Below are positions 19,439 through 29,428 of a DNA stretch of 64,000 nt, in pieces. Within the stretch, counting starts at the first letter, position 1. Each line of letters opens with the position of its first letter. Origin of the DNA: an uncultured Alphaproteobacteria bacterium (GTDB lineage Bacteria > Pseudomonadota > Alphaproteobacteria > Paracaedibacterales > CAIULA01). Position numbers and translations under genes: made by a program. Under the pieces are notes generated by a model, which did no database searches, was not told the DNA's origin, and worked only from the letters and a program-made list of their open reading frames with translations. The stretch spans positions 62,001-126,000 of the forward strand of contig CAIULA010000008.1 of NCBI GenBank assembly GCA_903899945.1. Reading direction: 5' to 3'.

Positions 19439-21228
19439 TTTATCCATTCTCCTTGTTCATTATTAACCACAAGTTGGGTGAAAGAATTCATAGCGCAATA
19501 CACCGCTAAGAATCGTTCTAAAATACTGGAAAATAAAAAGTTTCTAGAAGTTTCCTCCTTCATCGTTATAGTTATTTTTGTGCCTCTGCAAACCGAGTTT
19601 CCAAATTGATCTTGGAATCTATGAATAGCCGGCTCTGCACTTGCGCTGACAATTGAATTGATCAATAAATCAATAATTTTTGAGTTGTTAAAATTATAAA
19701 GGCTTAGAATTTCTTGCAGTAATTCTTTGCAAATTGAATCTTCCATTATAGAAAAATTATTTAAGGTCAGGTGAGAAATTAATTGCCATCTATAACCCTT
19801 TCCTTTTTTAAGATGATAACTGGGCGTAAAAGGAGATAAGCATTTTATGTTCCCTTCTAACTCTCCGTTCGATAATTGCAAGTTCTGACCATTTTCTCCA
19901 CATGTAAGGCTTGTTGGAAGATTATGATTAGAACACCACAAAGATAATCGAGCGACCGAATTTGTTACAGATGTTGGGCTGAAATTAAGATCAACAAAGG
20001 TAATATTAACTTGTGATTTTGAATTTTCTTCTAAACCTAAAATGTCGTCAGGAAAAAGCCTGGACGTAGACCAAAAGACAGAATTATCTTCATTTTCTTC
20101 ATGAAATTTGGGGCCATAGATAAATTGACAATTCTTCGATTTTTCACCGGGGGAAATAAGTTTAACTGAATTAATGGTATAAACTTCTAACTCTTCTAAC
20201 TGACGAGAATCAGGAATAACAGGGTATTCAGCTTGTTGATGCGTTAAATCAATAGGTTCAGCTTCTTGTTTAAAAAGATTCACAATGGGTGTGCACCCAA
20301 GAATTATACTTTTTATGCTAAATGCAGGGTTAAGATCAGCATTGAAAGTATCAAAAAGAAAAAATATTTCAATTTCTTTGTCTGAATCCTTAAAAAGGCT
20401 TAAATCGTTAAAAACAAGGTCGAAAAATAGGAATTTTTCCGGATAAACAAAAAATTCAGTTAAAAATCTATAACCTATAAAAGAGTGTTTTGGAAAAGGA
20501 AGTAAAGACTCTTCTTCAGAAAAACCCACAGGCTTTAAACAATCTTTATCCAAAACATAAGGTTTTTTATCTTGAGAAGATGTATATAACGCAATTCCTA
20601 TAAGGTTTTTAAAAATTAATTCATAGAATTTATGTGAATATGGTGGAACCATATTAATAAAAAAACGCAAAAAAGTCTTAGAAAGCTTAGAAAAACTAAA
20701 ATCCTTATGCGTAGATTTTAGTTTTAATCTAAGGACTCCTTTGGTCTGGGAATACAAAGAGGATAACTCGGAGGCAAATTCGATCTTCATTCCAAATTCA
20801 ATATGATCCACTGAAATAGGCAAAAGGTTAAGGTCATAAGTTGTCGTGAATTTGCAGATTTGAGAAGAGGGGGTGCGGGCTATTAATTCAGCGCCTTTTT
20901 CTAAAAAATAGGGAGTTGCCAGTTTTGCGTTAGGTTGGACTTGTATTATTGAAAAAGAAGGAATCGATAGTATGTAATGAGGATAAAGAACACTAAGAAT
21001 AGCATCAGCTAACTCTGATAGATCGTCATCAAGTTTGCGATGGATTCTCGCTGATAAAAATGCAAAAGATTCAATAAGACGATTAATATGAGGGTCTGTA
21101 GAATTCTTCTCATCAATTTTTAGGTTCGATGCGACACGGGGATGCTTGATAGAAAATTCGACCCCTAAATGTCTTAAAAAAACGAGCTCTTTGTTATAAT
21201 AAGAGAGAAAATCATCTTGCATAATCAA
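19402..21228 (-). CDS. tssF: T6SS baseplate subunit TssF
   Basis: TssF resembles phage gp6 and builds the baseplate ring. The 608-residue protein has the diagnostic N-terminus LSYYNKELVFLRHLGVEFS followed by HPRVASNL, then the motif RLIESFAFLSARIHRKLDD. The C-terminal part includes LSPFTPSYHLKKGKGYRW and FGNSVCRGTKITI. It is of usual length. It overlaps tssE2 at its start and tssG at its end. Confidence 0.95.
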   Translation of the reverse strand: MIMQDDFLSYYNKELVFLRHLGVEFSIKHPRVASNLKIDEKNSTDPHINRLIESFAFLSARIHRKLDDDLSELADAILSVLYPHYILSIPSFSIIQVQPNAKLATPYFLEKGAELIARTPSSQICKFTTTYDLNLLPISVDHIEFGMKIEFASELSSLYSQTKGVLRLKLKSTHKDFSFSKLSKTFLRFFINMVPPYSHKFYELIFKNLIGIALYTSSQDKKPYVLDKDCLKPVGFSEEESLLPFPKHSFIGYRFLTEFFVYPEKFLFFDLVFNDLSLFKDSDKEIEIFFLFDTFNADLNPAFSIKSIILGCTPIVNLFKQEAEPIDLTHQQAEYPVIPDSRQLEELEVYTINSVKLISPGEKSKNCQFIYGPKFHEENEDNSVFWSTSRLFPDDILGLEENSKSQVNITFVDLNFSPTSVTNSVARLSLWCSNHNLPTSLTCGENGQNLQLSNGELEGNIKCLSPFTPSYHLKKGKGYRWQLISHLTLNNFSIMEDSICKELLQEILSLYNFNNSKIIDLLINSIVSASAEPAIHRFQDQFGNSVCRGTKITITMKEETSRNFLFSSILERFLAVYCAMNSFTQLVVNNEQGEWIKWDPRAGLKPLV

Positions 21229-21685
21229 AACCCCAATTTAAAAAGCGGTATATTTGATTTTGCATATGAAAGTTTAAATGGGAATAAACTGAAAATGCTT
21301 TATTGCCCAAATTCAAAGAAGCAATCATTTTAAATAAAATTACTTTTTTATTATCTTGTGCATTTTTCGCAACATCGATTTTAACGTCTGAAAAACGAGG
21401 CTCAAACAAACGAAGTGTCTTTTCAATATCTATAGCCATTTTTTGCAGATTCACTTGTGAAAAGCTTAAGAAGTGCGAAAAGTCATCTAGACCATATTCT
21501 AAAACACAACGATTTAGTTCTTTAAAACTGCCAGACAGAGAAAAAGGCTGACGACGGGTATTTAAAAGCTTCTCTAGATCACTTTGCAGTTCAGTTAGCA
21601 ACTCATCAATAGGCGATTTTGTTACTACATTCATAACTGCTGTATTAATCGTCAGGCTTTTTCGTAAAAAAGAACTTTGAATCAT
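21212..21685 (-). CDS. tssE: T6SS baseplate subunit TssE, second copy
   Basis: The 157-residue protein is gp25-like: LLNTRRQPFS, then CVLEYGLDDFS, LRLFEPRFSDV and a strand-rich C-terminus. It sits in the canonical place just before tssF, while the other copy at 5.3 kb is in the small unit. The two TssE proteins share only the core motifs, so they may serve alternative baseplates. An alternative start is the Met 17 codons in. Confidence 0.88.
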   Translation of the reverse strand: MIQSSFLRKSLTINTAVMNVVTKSPIDELLTELQSDLEKLLNTRRQPFSLSGSFKELNRCVLEYGLDDFSHFLSFSQVNLQKMAIDIEKTLRLFEPRFSDVKIDVAKNAQDNKKVILFKMIASLNLGNKAFSVYSHLNFHMQNQIYRFLNWGFDYAR

Positions 21686-21700
21686 AAATTTAACCCTTTC

Positions 21701-23041
21701 TCATCTTGTTTGCAAGGAAAGGGCACCCAGTGACAGGCTAAAGAGAAAAGGCTCTTCAACTTGTTCAAGGTAACCTTGAGGTTTTAGATAAAGAGTACAG
21801 AAATACTGACCTGGGTTTGAAAAATTTTCTTTCACAACGATATTTGCTTCTTGGAGGGGATATTTTTTTATAAGATCTTCATCATCTCCTGCTGATTGAG
21901 CCGTATATTGCAATATCCATGTTTCTAAGAAAGATTGATATTCTGAAGCAGTTGTAAAAGAACCAACTTTTTCTCGTCCCATAACTTTAAGATAATGAGC
22001 CATTCGACTGACAGAGAGGACATGTTGCATGGGCAGTATTAAACTAGCATTAAGATTTGCAATGGCTTTATCATAATGATCAGGTTGATGAATTGTATGA
22101 CATCTGTAAAAACAGAGATAAGAAGTATATTGACAGGATAAAACGATCATAAATCCAAGATCATTTAATATTTTTTCTTGTGAAGGTTTAAAGATTGTTT
22201 CAATAGGCTGTCTTGTATAAGACGAAGAAGAATCAGGATAATCGAAAGTTGGTAAATTTTCTAAAAGTCCCCCTCCGATTATATCTTTTGGGGTTCCTTG
22301 TATATTATAAAACCACCCTGTTTCATAAAAAGAACGAACAACAACAGAAGCAAAACAATAAACTGAATTAGCCCATAGATAGTGTTCTAAGTCTGTACAT
22401 ATTTCATTAAAACTTAAAGTCTTATCTGTTTGAAATTCGTAAGGTTTCCTTAAACAAACTCTTGGAAAACAAACACCCATAAATTTAGAATCGGGATGTT
22501 GTTTTAATTTTTTCCAACTAAAATATTGCTCCTTTTTTAAAAGACTCTCAATTTCATAAAGTTTTTCAAATTCTGTAAAACTTTCTATTTCAAAAAAAGT
22601 GGCACTTACACCGAAAATTGCGGGAGCAAACGCAGATGCGGATATGCCACTAATAACTTTAAGAGTTTGCATATCTGCTTCATTGTGCTCGATGTAATAA
22701 TCGTAAAGAAGAAGCCCAAATGGCTCTCCTCCCGGATTATCAAACTCTTGTGAATAAACTTTTTTAAATAAAGAACTTTGATCAAACTCAAGTGCATTAC
22801 CAATATCTTGGGCGATCTCTTTCCATTTTGCATCCAAAAGACGAAGCTTTACAGCCTCAGTCAACGGGATCTGCTGGCATAAATAAAAAACACCTTTCCA
22901 CGTTGCCTCAAGATTCTGAAAAACTTTGTGATGCAGAATGACATTGATTTGAGCGTTTATTATTCTATCAATATTTCTCAAAATTTTATAAGCAAGCGCT
23001 TCATAATCTTCTTTTGAAAATTGCGAAAGTGATTCGCCCAT
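21701..23041 (-). CDS. Third TssC-like protein, divergent and short at the N-terminus
   Basis: The 446-residue protein is a TssC paralogue placed directly after tssC2. It keeps FQNLEATWKGVFYLC, FDQSSLFKKVYSQEFDNPGG and MAHYLKVMGREKVGSF. It lacks roughly 40 N-terminal residues found in the other two TssC copies. Core positions are altered, for example the glycine-rich AIRGAEGGG of TssC2 becomes NIQGTPKDIIGGG. It may be a cap or specialised sheath component, or a copy under relaxed constraint. Confidence 0.8.
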   Translation of the reverse strand: MGESLSQFSKEDYEALAYKILRNIDRIINAQINVILHHKVFQNLEATWKGVFYLCQQIPLTEAVKLRLLDAKWKEIAQDIGNALEFDQSSLFKKVYSQEFDNPGGEPFGLLLYDYYIEHNEADMQTLKVISGISASAFAPAIFGVSATFFEIESFTEFEKLYEIESLLKKEQYFSWKKLKQHPDSKFMGVCFPRVCLRKPYEFQTDKTLSFNEICTDLEHYLWANSVYCFASVVVRSFYETGWFYNIQGTPKDIIGGGLLENLPTFDYPDSSSSYTRQPIETIFKPSQEKILNDLGFMIVLSCQYTSYLCFYRCHTIHQPDHYDKAIANLNASLILPMQHVLSVSRMAHYLKVMGREKVGSFTTASEYQSFLETWILQYTAQSAGDDEDLIKKYPLQEANIVVKENFSNPGQYFCTLYLKPQGYLEQVEEPFLFSLSLGALSLQTR

Positions 23042-23104
23042 TTTGTTACCTTTCTTGATTAAAATAGAGAGAAAGCCCTATAAAAGACTTTCTCTCTCAT
23101 AAAC

Positions 23105-24619
23105 TTAGGAAGACAACTGAGGTATTCTAGCAACAAGGCGCATGGAGGCAGATAGTTCTTCCATTTGAAGCCAGGGTCTCAGCCAGGCGATAGCATTATA
23201 AGACCCTGGGCTTTCTAAAATCTCTACCACTTGAATTTTTGCTTCAGCTAATGGGTATTCTGATTTTAAATCTTGTCCGGAATTTGGGTTAGAGTTCACA
23301 TAATTAAGAATCCATCTATTCAGCCAAGCTTCTACATCACTTCGCTCCATAAAGGACCCGATTTTATCACGTGCCATAATTTTGAGATAATGAGCTATTC
23401 TAGAAGTTGCCATAATGTAGGGCAAGCGCGCAGAGATCGCGGCATTTGCAGTTGCATCGGCAAGATCATATTTTAACGGTTTTTGTGTGGTTTGCGCGCC
23501 AAAGAAAACAGCATAATCTGTTTCTTTATAATGACAAAGCGGCAAAAACCCAAGTTTACTGAGCTCTGCTTCACGCCTATCCGTAATTCCAATTTCTGTC
23601 GGACAATTTGAATCGATATCCCCATCATCACTTTTAAATATGTGAAGAGGAAGGTTTTCAACCTTTCCGCCACCTTCTGCTCCCCTGATTGCTGTGCACC
23701 ATCCAAATTTTGCAAAGGCATCCGTTAATTTAGCACCAAGCGCGTAGGCCGAACTCATCCAACAATAATCTTCATGATGCAATTGGGTGCTGTACCCTTG
23801 TGCATTAAGTATTGTTTCTTCATAATCAAACTCATCTATGGGATGTGTGGACGCGCCATAAGGCAGACGAGCGAGAGCACGAGGAAGAGTTAAAGTTACA
23901 AAACGAGAGTCTTCTGCTTCTCTGAAACTTTTCCATTTTATATATTCTGTAGATTCAAAGATTTTCTCTAGATCGCGCGGTTTAGAAAGATCTGTCCAGT
24001 CTTGAAATCCAAAAAAGGAAGAACTGCAGGAGGTTATAAAAGGACAAAAACTGCTTGCTGCCACACCGGATATATTTCTGAGCATATCAACATCATCTGG
24101 TGTGTTTTCAAAAGCATAATCCCCAATCAAAACTCCGTAAGGCTCACCACCTGGAGATCCGTATTCTTCTTCGTAAATCTTTTTAAACAATGTGCTTTGA
24201 TCAAATTCCGAAGCACCGTCTAAATCTTTAAAGATTTCCTTTTTAGTTGCATTCAAAACTTTTAATTTTAAACTTTCCCCTGTTTCGCTATGCATAACCA
24301 AATAGTTAAGACCGCGCCAACTGCCTTCGAGGCTTTTAAATGCGTCTTGGTGCATGATCGCAGCTAATTGCTGAGAGATCTTTTGATCAATTGTTTTGAT
24401 AGCCGCATTAACAGAAGTGACAATGTTTTTATCCCAAGTCAAAACCCCTAATAAAGCTTGTTTTACAAAGACTGAAATAAGGTCTTTCATTTCATTGGGG
24501 TCCGATTGTTTAATTGCCACAATTGCTTGACCTGCTAGAGATGTCGCAGGTGGAATAATCTCTGCTGCTGGTGCTGATACAGGAGCTGCTGTTTGTGTTG
24601 CGGTTGCTGTGTCTGCCAT
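23105..24619 (-). CDS. tssC: T6SS contractile sheath large subunit TssC, second copy
   Basis: The 504-residue protein has every TssC signature: FKSLEGSWRGLNYLVMHSE, FDQSTLFKKIYEEEYGSPGG, CTAIRGAEGGG and IAHYLKIMARDKIGSF. An Ala/Thr/Pro-rich leader of about 25 residues precedes the conserved part. Its ATG shares one base with the tssB2 stop (TAATG). As the best-conserved copy, in the main operon, it is probably the principal sheath subunit. Confidence 0.96.
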   Translation of the reverse strand: MADTATATQTAAPVSAPAAEIIPPATSLAGQAIVAIKQSDPNEMKDLISVFVKQALLGVLTWDKNIVTSVNAAIKTIDQKISQQLAAIMHQDAFKSLEGSWRGLNYLVMHSETGESLKLKVLNATKKEIFKDLDGASEFDQSTLFKKIYEEEYGSPGGEPYGVLIGDYAFENTPDDVDMLRNISGVAASSFCPFITSCSSSFFGFQDWTDLSKPRDLEKIFESTEYIKWKSFREAEDSRFVTLTLPRALARLPYGASTHPIDEFDYEETILNAQGYSTQLHHEDYCWMSSAYALGAKLTDAFAKFGWCTAIRGAEGGGKVENLPLHIFKSDDGDIDSNCPTEIGITDRREAELSKLGFLPLCHYKETDYAVFFGAQTTQKPLKYDLADATANAAISARLPYIMATSRIAHYLKIMARDKIGSFMERSDVEAWLNRWILNYVNSNPNSGQDLKSEYPLAEAKIQVVEILESPGSYNAIAWLRPWLQMEELSASMRLVARIPQLSS

Positions 24620-25134
24620 TATTTATTCTCCTTGCTAACATCTACCCCAAGATCTGAGGCCATTCCTTGGATTTTTGTATTATCTTGTAAAACCTCTATT
24701 AGTATGCTTTCTAGTTCATCCGAGCGATCAGCTTTTGCCATTAGATCTCTTATTTTATTGCGCACGTCTAAAAGATCCTTGAGAGGTTGAACTTGATTGA
24801 CTATTTGTCCTGGTTCAAAGTCACTAATAGAATTGAACTTCAGGCTAACACTCATTTGGCTGCCATCTCCGGCTAAGGTATTGTCAACCATCAAGTTTAC
24901 AGAAGGTGAGATATGAGCCATAACATCATCGAAATTGTCTCTGTCAATCTGAACAAACTTGCGGTCACGTAAGGCTTTGCTTGCTGGGGTTGCATTTCCA
25001 GAAAAATCTCCAATAATGCCAACCACAAAGGGTAGTTCTTTTTGAACAACTGCACCCTCTGTTTCAACGTCATAGACAATTTGAATCCTTGGTTTGCGTA
25101 CACGCGAAATCTCTTTTTGCATACTTTCCATCAT
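24619..25134 (-). CDS. tssB: T6SS contractile sheath small subunit TssB, second copy
   Basis: The 171-residue protein has the TssB pattern: ISRVRKPRIQIVYDVE, KELPFVVGIIGDFSG, RKFVQIDRDNFDDVM and ISDFEPGQIVNQVQPL. It is linked on both sides by TAATG overlaps, to tssA upstream and tssC2 downstream, so sheath stoichiometry is probably held by coupled translation. A second Met directly follows the first. Confidence 0.95.
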   Translation of the reverse strand: MMESMQKEISRVRKPRIQIVYDVETEGAVVQKELPFVVGIIGDFSGNATPASKALRDRKFVQIDRDNFDDVMAHISPSVNLMVDNTLAGDGSQMSVSLKFNSISDFEPGQIVNQVQPLKDLLDVRNKIRDLMAKADRSDELESILIEVLQDNTKIQGMASDLGVDVSKENK

Positions 25135-26207
25135 TAAGCATCCTCCGTTGGTTTTTTAATTTCCATACCTGTCAAACGAGACAAGCTACTCTGCACCCGG
25201 TCATCATCAATAAGTTCCCCTAAAAGATCGGGCAGGGACATTTTTCCCCATTTAACAACCTGTCTAATGAGGTACGGTAAGGGGGACTGGGGTTCGTGAG
25301 CAGAAAAATAAGCTGCAATTTCTTCTAAGGACCTAAAAGCTGAATCTCTATCGCTAAGGGTTACTTCAGCGATTAAACTTGCTTGAGAATTTTTAGTTGT
25401 TACTTGAGAAAGAGGAACTGTTCGAGTTTTTAAAAATTCTTCAACATAATCTAAGCAAACGATTAAGTTTTCTTTTATGTTTGTAAACGAAGGGGCTTGA
25501 TTTCGTGTTTTTTCAGTTAAACTCTGATCAAGGAGTTGGAGTTGATCTAGGCAACCTTGAATGTCATTGGAAACATTTTGAAAAAACTCGGTTGAAGTTT
25601 CTTTGATAGCTAAGTCTAAATCTTGGGGTTTTGGCACGCCTCCTGCAAGCATTTGTTCTTGTTTTGAGGTGTCCTTTACTTTTCCAAAGTTTAAACTTTG
25701 TTGGTATTGCCAAACTGTGTAACTTGGGCCGGATTTACTTTGGATAATGAAGGAATTTTGAATAGGGGCAATTAAAGTCCCTTCCCTTTCTTCACCATTA
25801 AGCCCATAAAAAAAACTGACCCTGGAGGTAAAATCCTTATCCTCATCGGGGAGAGGGTAAAGCCTGTCCCAAAAATTTTGAACCAACCCATAGCTAAGGC
25901 TCAGTCCATATTTAAGACCTGAAAATCCTGACAATCTTGTAAGAGATTCGATTATCCAACACGAAATTTGTAGGTCTTTTCCTTGAGTTAAAAGAATTTT
26001 TTCTCCTAAAGTTGAAACTTTTTCCCATAGGCTTTTCGTAGAACTTGCTGCAGAGAGAATATTGCTTGCTCTTTCTATATCTCTAGCTTGATTTCGAGCT
26101 TCTTTCATTTGCCAGTACAAAGAAGTTGCTGACGTATCAAGCCTCGGGTCTTGTCCGCTAGGATTATCGCCTGGAATCGCTTGTAGTAGCTGAGAAATAT
26201 CAAGCAT
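25134..26207 (-). CDS. tssA: T6SS baseplate/sheath assembly protein TssA
   Basis: TssA primes and orders tube and sheath polymerisation. The 357-residue protein begins with the ImpA N-terminal domain, including IPGDNPSGQDPRLD and LSLSYGLVQNFWDRLYPLPDE. It ends with a short C-terminal domain around SPLPYLIRQVVKWGKMSLPDLLGEL. The combination fits the shorter TssA classes. It is the first gene of the minus-strand T6SS operon and is divergent from hcp. Confidence 0.9.
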   Translation of the reverse strand: MLDISQLLQAIPGDNPSGQDPRLDTSATSLYWQMKEARNQARDIERASNILSAASSTKSLWEKVSTLGEKILLTQGKDLQISCWIIESLTRLSGFSGLKYGLSLSYGLVQNFWDRLYPLPDEDKDFTSRVSFFYGLNGEEREGTLIAPIQNSFIIQSKSGPSYTVWQYQQSLNFGKVKDTSKQEQMLAGGVPKPQDLDLAIKETSTEFFQNVSNDIQGCLDQLQLLDQSLTEKTRNQAPSFTNIKENLIVCLDYVEEFLKTRTVPLSQVTTKNSQASLIAEVTLSDRDSAFRSLEEIAAYFSAHEPQSPLPYLIRQVVKWGKMSLPDLLGELIDDDRVQSSLSRLTGMEIKKPTEDA

Positions 26208-26359
26208 TTACATTAGCAACTTCTTAACCGTCCGAAATTGGCTAACACTAAGCTATAAAATCCAAAGTTTTCTATGAGAAAAAAATTTATTATTCAATTC
26301 ATTTTATGCGGCTTTATGCTTTAGTCTTTCGCAATCAATCTGAATTAGGAGGATTTGTA

Positions 26360-26833
26360 ATGGCAATTTACATGAAAGTAGATGGTATCGAGGGTAATGT
26401 TACAGCAAAAGGCTTTGAGAAAATGATTGAAGTCTACTCGTTTAGTGTGGGGGTGGGAAGAGGGATTACCACCAAAGCAGGCAATACGCAAGATAGAGAA
26501 GCAAACGCTCCTTCTTTTAGCGAAATTAATGTTACAAAAGTATTAGATAAAACCAGTCCTCTTTTCTTTACGGAATCTTGTGTGGGCAAAGCCAAAAATT
26601 ATGAGTTTCACTTTGTAGAAACATCAGATGGCTTAGAAGAATACTACGATTGTAAACTGTCAAATGTTTTGATTAGTAGCTATAGTTTATCTAGTGATGG
26701 CGGAGAGCCCTCGGAATCTATTTCCCTTAGTTATGATAAAATCGAAGTGTCTTTCTCGCCTCGTGATGATAAGGATGCAAAAGGAGGAGCAGTCAGAGCC
26801 GCTTATAATTTGGCTACGGCTTCCACGAAATAA
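26360..26833 (+). CDS. hcp: T6SS tube protein Hcp
   Basis: Hcp hexamers stack into the tube expelled by the sheath and can carry small effectors. The 157-residue protein begins MAIYMKVDGIEGNVTAKGFE and has the family's VYSFSVGVGRGI, FTESCVGKA and ESISLSYDKIEVSF. An AGGAGG eight bases before the ATG at 26360 decides the start against an in-frame upstream ATG. It leads the plus-strand group hcp, vgrG, spacer gene, PAAR gene. Confidence 0.95.
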   Translation: MAIYMKVDGIEGNVTAKGFEKMIEVYSFSVGVGRGITTKAGNTQDREANAPSFSEINVTKVLDKTSPLFFTESCVGKAKNYEFHFVETSDGLEEYYDCKLSNVLISSYSLSSDGGEPSESISLSYDKIEVSFSPRDDKDAKGGAVRAAYNLATASTK

Positions 26834-26857
26834 AACCATTTTTCATCTTCTCTTCTG

Positions 26858-28825
26858 ATGGGAAATTTGACTCAAAATCAGCAATTTATTGCCCTAGAAA
26901 CAGGTCTAGGGAAAGATAGGCTTATTTTGACTTCCTTCACAGGAGAAGAGTCTCTCTCTCAGCTTTTTTCTTACAAATTACAAGCTTTTTCAAAAGACTT
27001 TTCTATCGATGAAAAAGAAATAATAGGAAAATCAGTAACTGTTAAAATTAACCCGGAAAGTTCTAATCCAAGGATTTTTAACGGGATTGTAAAAACATTC
27101 ACTAAGGAAAGTGTGATGTTTCGGGAAATCAGAGAGTATGAACTTGAAGTGGTGCCATGGTTTTGGTTGCTTTCTCTTTCTCAAGATTGTTGTATTTTTC
27201 AAAATCAATCAACTGTGGAAATTGCACAAAAAATATTTAAAAAATTTAATTTCAGTGATTATAGTCTGGGCTTTTTAACACGACAATATCAACCACGCGA
27301 ATATTGTGTTCAGTACAATGAATCGGCTTTTACCTTTATCTCACGTCTTTTTGAGGAAGAAGGAATATTTTACTTTTTCAAACATGAAGAAGGAAAACAT
27401 ACCCTTATGCTGGCAGACCTAACGAGCAGCTGTCCTAACAATCAAATCTCTAGCGTAAACCCTTCGCTGGGGGCGGCCGGGGCCATGCAACTTAAAAGTT
27501 GGTCTCAAGCATACAATTTGGTTACAGGGCAATGGGCTTATTCAGATTATGATTTCACAAAACCAACCGCAAGTTTGCTTTCAACCACAAAAGCTGTTGG
27601 TGGATTTTCTGCAACCTCAGATTTGGAAATTTTTGAGTTTCCAGGGGACTATGTTGATCCGTCGCTTGGAAAAAATAAAAGTAGAGTTCGGATGGAAGAG
27701 CAAGAAACCGATCAAGATTTTATAATGGGGACAGGTACTTACTATACTTTTTGTCCGGGCACTAAATTTCAGCTTAAACCAAATCAATCTGCTCAAGAGG
27801 AAGGAAATTATTGCATTATTTCTGTTACTCATTTTGCTCAAGATAAATCTCATAAGCTTTACAGACCCTTAGCAAACCCTCAAGAGGAAGCGGCCTCAAC
27901 TTATGAAAATCAATTCACGTGCATTTTATCTTCTGTAAATTTTCGTCCCAAACGAATAACTGAGAAACCTAAAACAAATGGTCCTCAAACAGCTGTTGTG
28001 ACAGGGCCTTCGAATGAGGAAATTTACACTGACGAGTACGGGCGCATTAAAGTTCAATTCTTCTGGGATCGATATGGAAAGCATGACGAGAAAAGTTCTT
28101 GTTGGCTGAGAGTTATGTACCCCTGGACGGGGAATAATTGGGGAAATATCTTTATTCCAAGGGTGGGGCAAGAGGTTGTTGTAACTTTTATCGATAATGA
28201 TCCCGATAGGCCGTTGGTTGTCGGGTGTCTTTACAATCAGTCCAACATGGTGCCATATGCTTTACCCGATAACAAAACCCAAAGCGGTATTAAATTTTGT
28301 TCGACCCCGAAGGGAAGCCCTGCAAATAGCAATGAATTGCGATTTGAAGATAAAAAAGGCGAGGAACATATCTTTATGCACGCACAAAAAGATTTTCAAA
28401 GGGTTGTTGAAAATGATGAAACACAAACAATTAACCATGACCAGATTGTGACTATAAAAAATAATCGAACACACACCATTACCGAAGGGGACGATAGCCT
28501 GACAGTTAAAAAAGGTAAGCTTACTGTCAGTATTCAAGGAGATCATGGCATCACCATTTCACAAGGTAATCAAACAACAGAAGTTAAAATGGGTAATTAT
28601 GCTTTGAACATCCAGCAAGGAAATCATTCAATTAAACTGAGCATGGGGAGTAGTACCATTGAAGCGATGCAAGGCATTGAACTAAAGGTAGGAGGAAATA
28701 GCATAAAGATTGATCAAACGGGAATAACACTGCAAGGGATGATGATCAAGATAAATGGCCAGATGATTCAAACCCAAGCTGATGCGCTGTTGCAGTTAAA
28801 AGGCGCTATCACAATGATCAATTAG
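26858..28825 (+). CDS. vgrG: T6SS spike protein VgrG (TssI)
   Basis: VgrG trimers form the spike at the tip of the Hcp tube. The 655-residue protein has the gp27-like part, the gp5 OB-fold segment (DEYGRIKVQFFWDRYGK, NIFIPRVGQEVVVTFI, DPDRPLVVGCLYN) and a C-terminal beta-helix built of short strand repeats. It ends at this blade, with no extra C-terminal effector domain, so cargo would need to bind the tip or PAAR protein. The ribosome-binding site is weak. Confidence 0.96.
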   Translation: MGNLTQNQQFIALETGLGKDRLILTSFTGEESLSQLFSYKLQAFSKDFSIDEKEIIGKSVTVKINPESSNPRIFNGIVKTFTKESVMFREIREYELEVVPWFWLLSLSQDCCIFQNQSTVEIAQKIFKKFNFSDYSLGFLTRQYQPREYCVQYNESAFTFISRLFEEEGIFYFFKHEEGKHTLMLADLTSSCPNNQISSVNPSLGAAGAMQLKSWSQAYNLVTGQWAYSDYDFTKPTASLLSTTKAVGGFSATSDLEIFEFPGDYVDPSLGKNKSRVRMEEQETDQDFIMGTGTYYTFCPGTKFQLKPNQSAQEEGNYCIISVTHFAQDKSHKLYRPLANPQEEAASTYENQFTCILSSVNFRPKRITEKPKTNGPQTAVVTGPSNEEIYTDEYGRIKVQFFWDRYGKHDEKSSCWLRVMYPWTGNNWGNIFIPRVGQEVVVTFIDNDPDRPLVVGCLYNQSNMVPYALPDNKTQSGIKFCSTPKGSPANSNELRFEDKKGEEHIFMHAQKDFQRVVENDETQTINHDQIVTIKNNRTHTITEGDDSLTVKKGKLTVSIQGDHGITISQGNQTTEVKMGNYALNIQQGNHSIKLSMGSSTIEAMQGIELKVGGNSIKIDQTGITLQGMMIKINGQMIQTQADALLQLKGAITMIN

Positions 28826-28840
28826 CATGGATTATTTAAA

Positions 28841-29428
28841 ATGACCCTGGATTTAGCGTCAAATTTCGAATTTCTTTCTAATCAAAAAGCCTGTGCTGTG
28901 TGCAAATTATTTAAAATTTCAACTGACGGAGAGGGGATTTTAAAAAATGAAAATCCATCATCGTTAGATTTTTTGAAATTTCTTGCGCAGGGCAAGGCTT
29001 ATAAAGACATCATTAATTTTATAGTATTCAGTCTTAGTTTAAATCTCTCTCTAAACTGGAGTTATGACTGTTTGATAACGCTGCCCGATATAGAAGAAGA
29101 GGCGATAGGGTTGGATACTTTGATTCCCAGCTGGATAAAAGAGCCCACAGATGAAGTACGAGAAGGCATTCGGCAAAAATCCGAAACAATCAATTATGCA
29201 AACTCTTGGGGAGTTTTAGGAATGTCTGTGTACTGGAGTGGGGGAAATATTTCACCAAAAGGAAAACCAGAAGTTCTTATTTCTGAACAAGTCATTCGAT
29301 CCCTTATTGCAAATTCAATTATTTTTGCAGCGTTAAAAGGAGATGCTAATTTAATCGAGCAAAGGTTTGAAGCATTTATCCAAAAAGGGTTATCTATCTT
29401 ACAAACTAGTCATATGGAGCAAGCTTAA
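28841..29428 (+). CDS. VgrG-PAAR spacer protein, DUF6931-like
   Basis: The 195-residue protein lies between vgrG and the PAAR gene and abuts the latter directly, the stop being followed at once by the PAAR ATG. It is mainly helical, with no signal peptide. Motifs include ACAVCKLFKIS near the start and SWGVLGMSVYWSGGNISP in the middle. Its size and position recall the DUF6931 family found in the same slot in other T6SS clusters. A role as adaptor or effector-loading chaperone is inferred from position only. Confidence 0.6.
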   Translation: MTLDLASNFEFLSNQKACAVCKLFKISTDGEGILKNENPSSLDFLKFLAQGKAYKDIINFIVFSLSLNLSLNWSYDCLITLPDIEEEAIGLDTLIPSWIKEPTDEVREGIRQKSETINYANSWGVLGMSVYWSGGNISPKGKPEVLISEQVIRSLIANSIIFAALKGDANLIEQRFEAFIQKGLSILQTSHMEQA

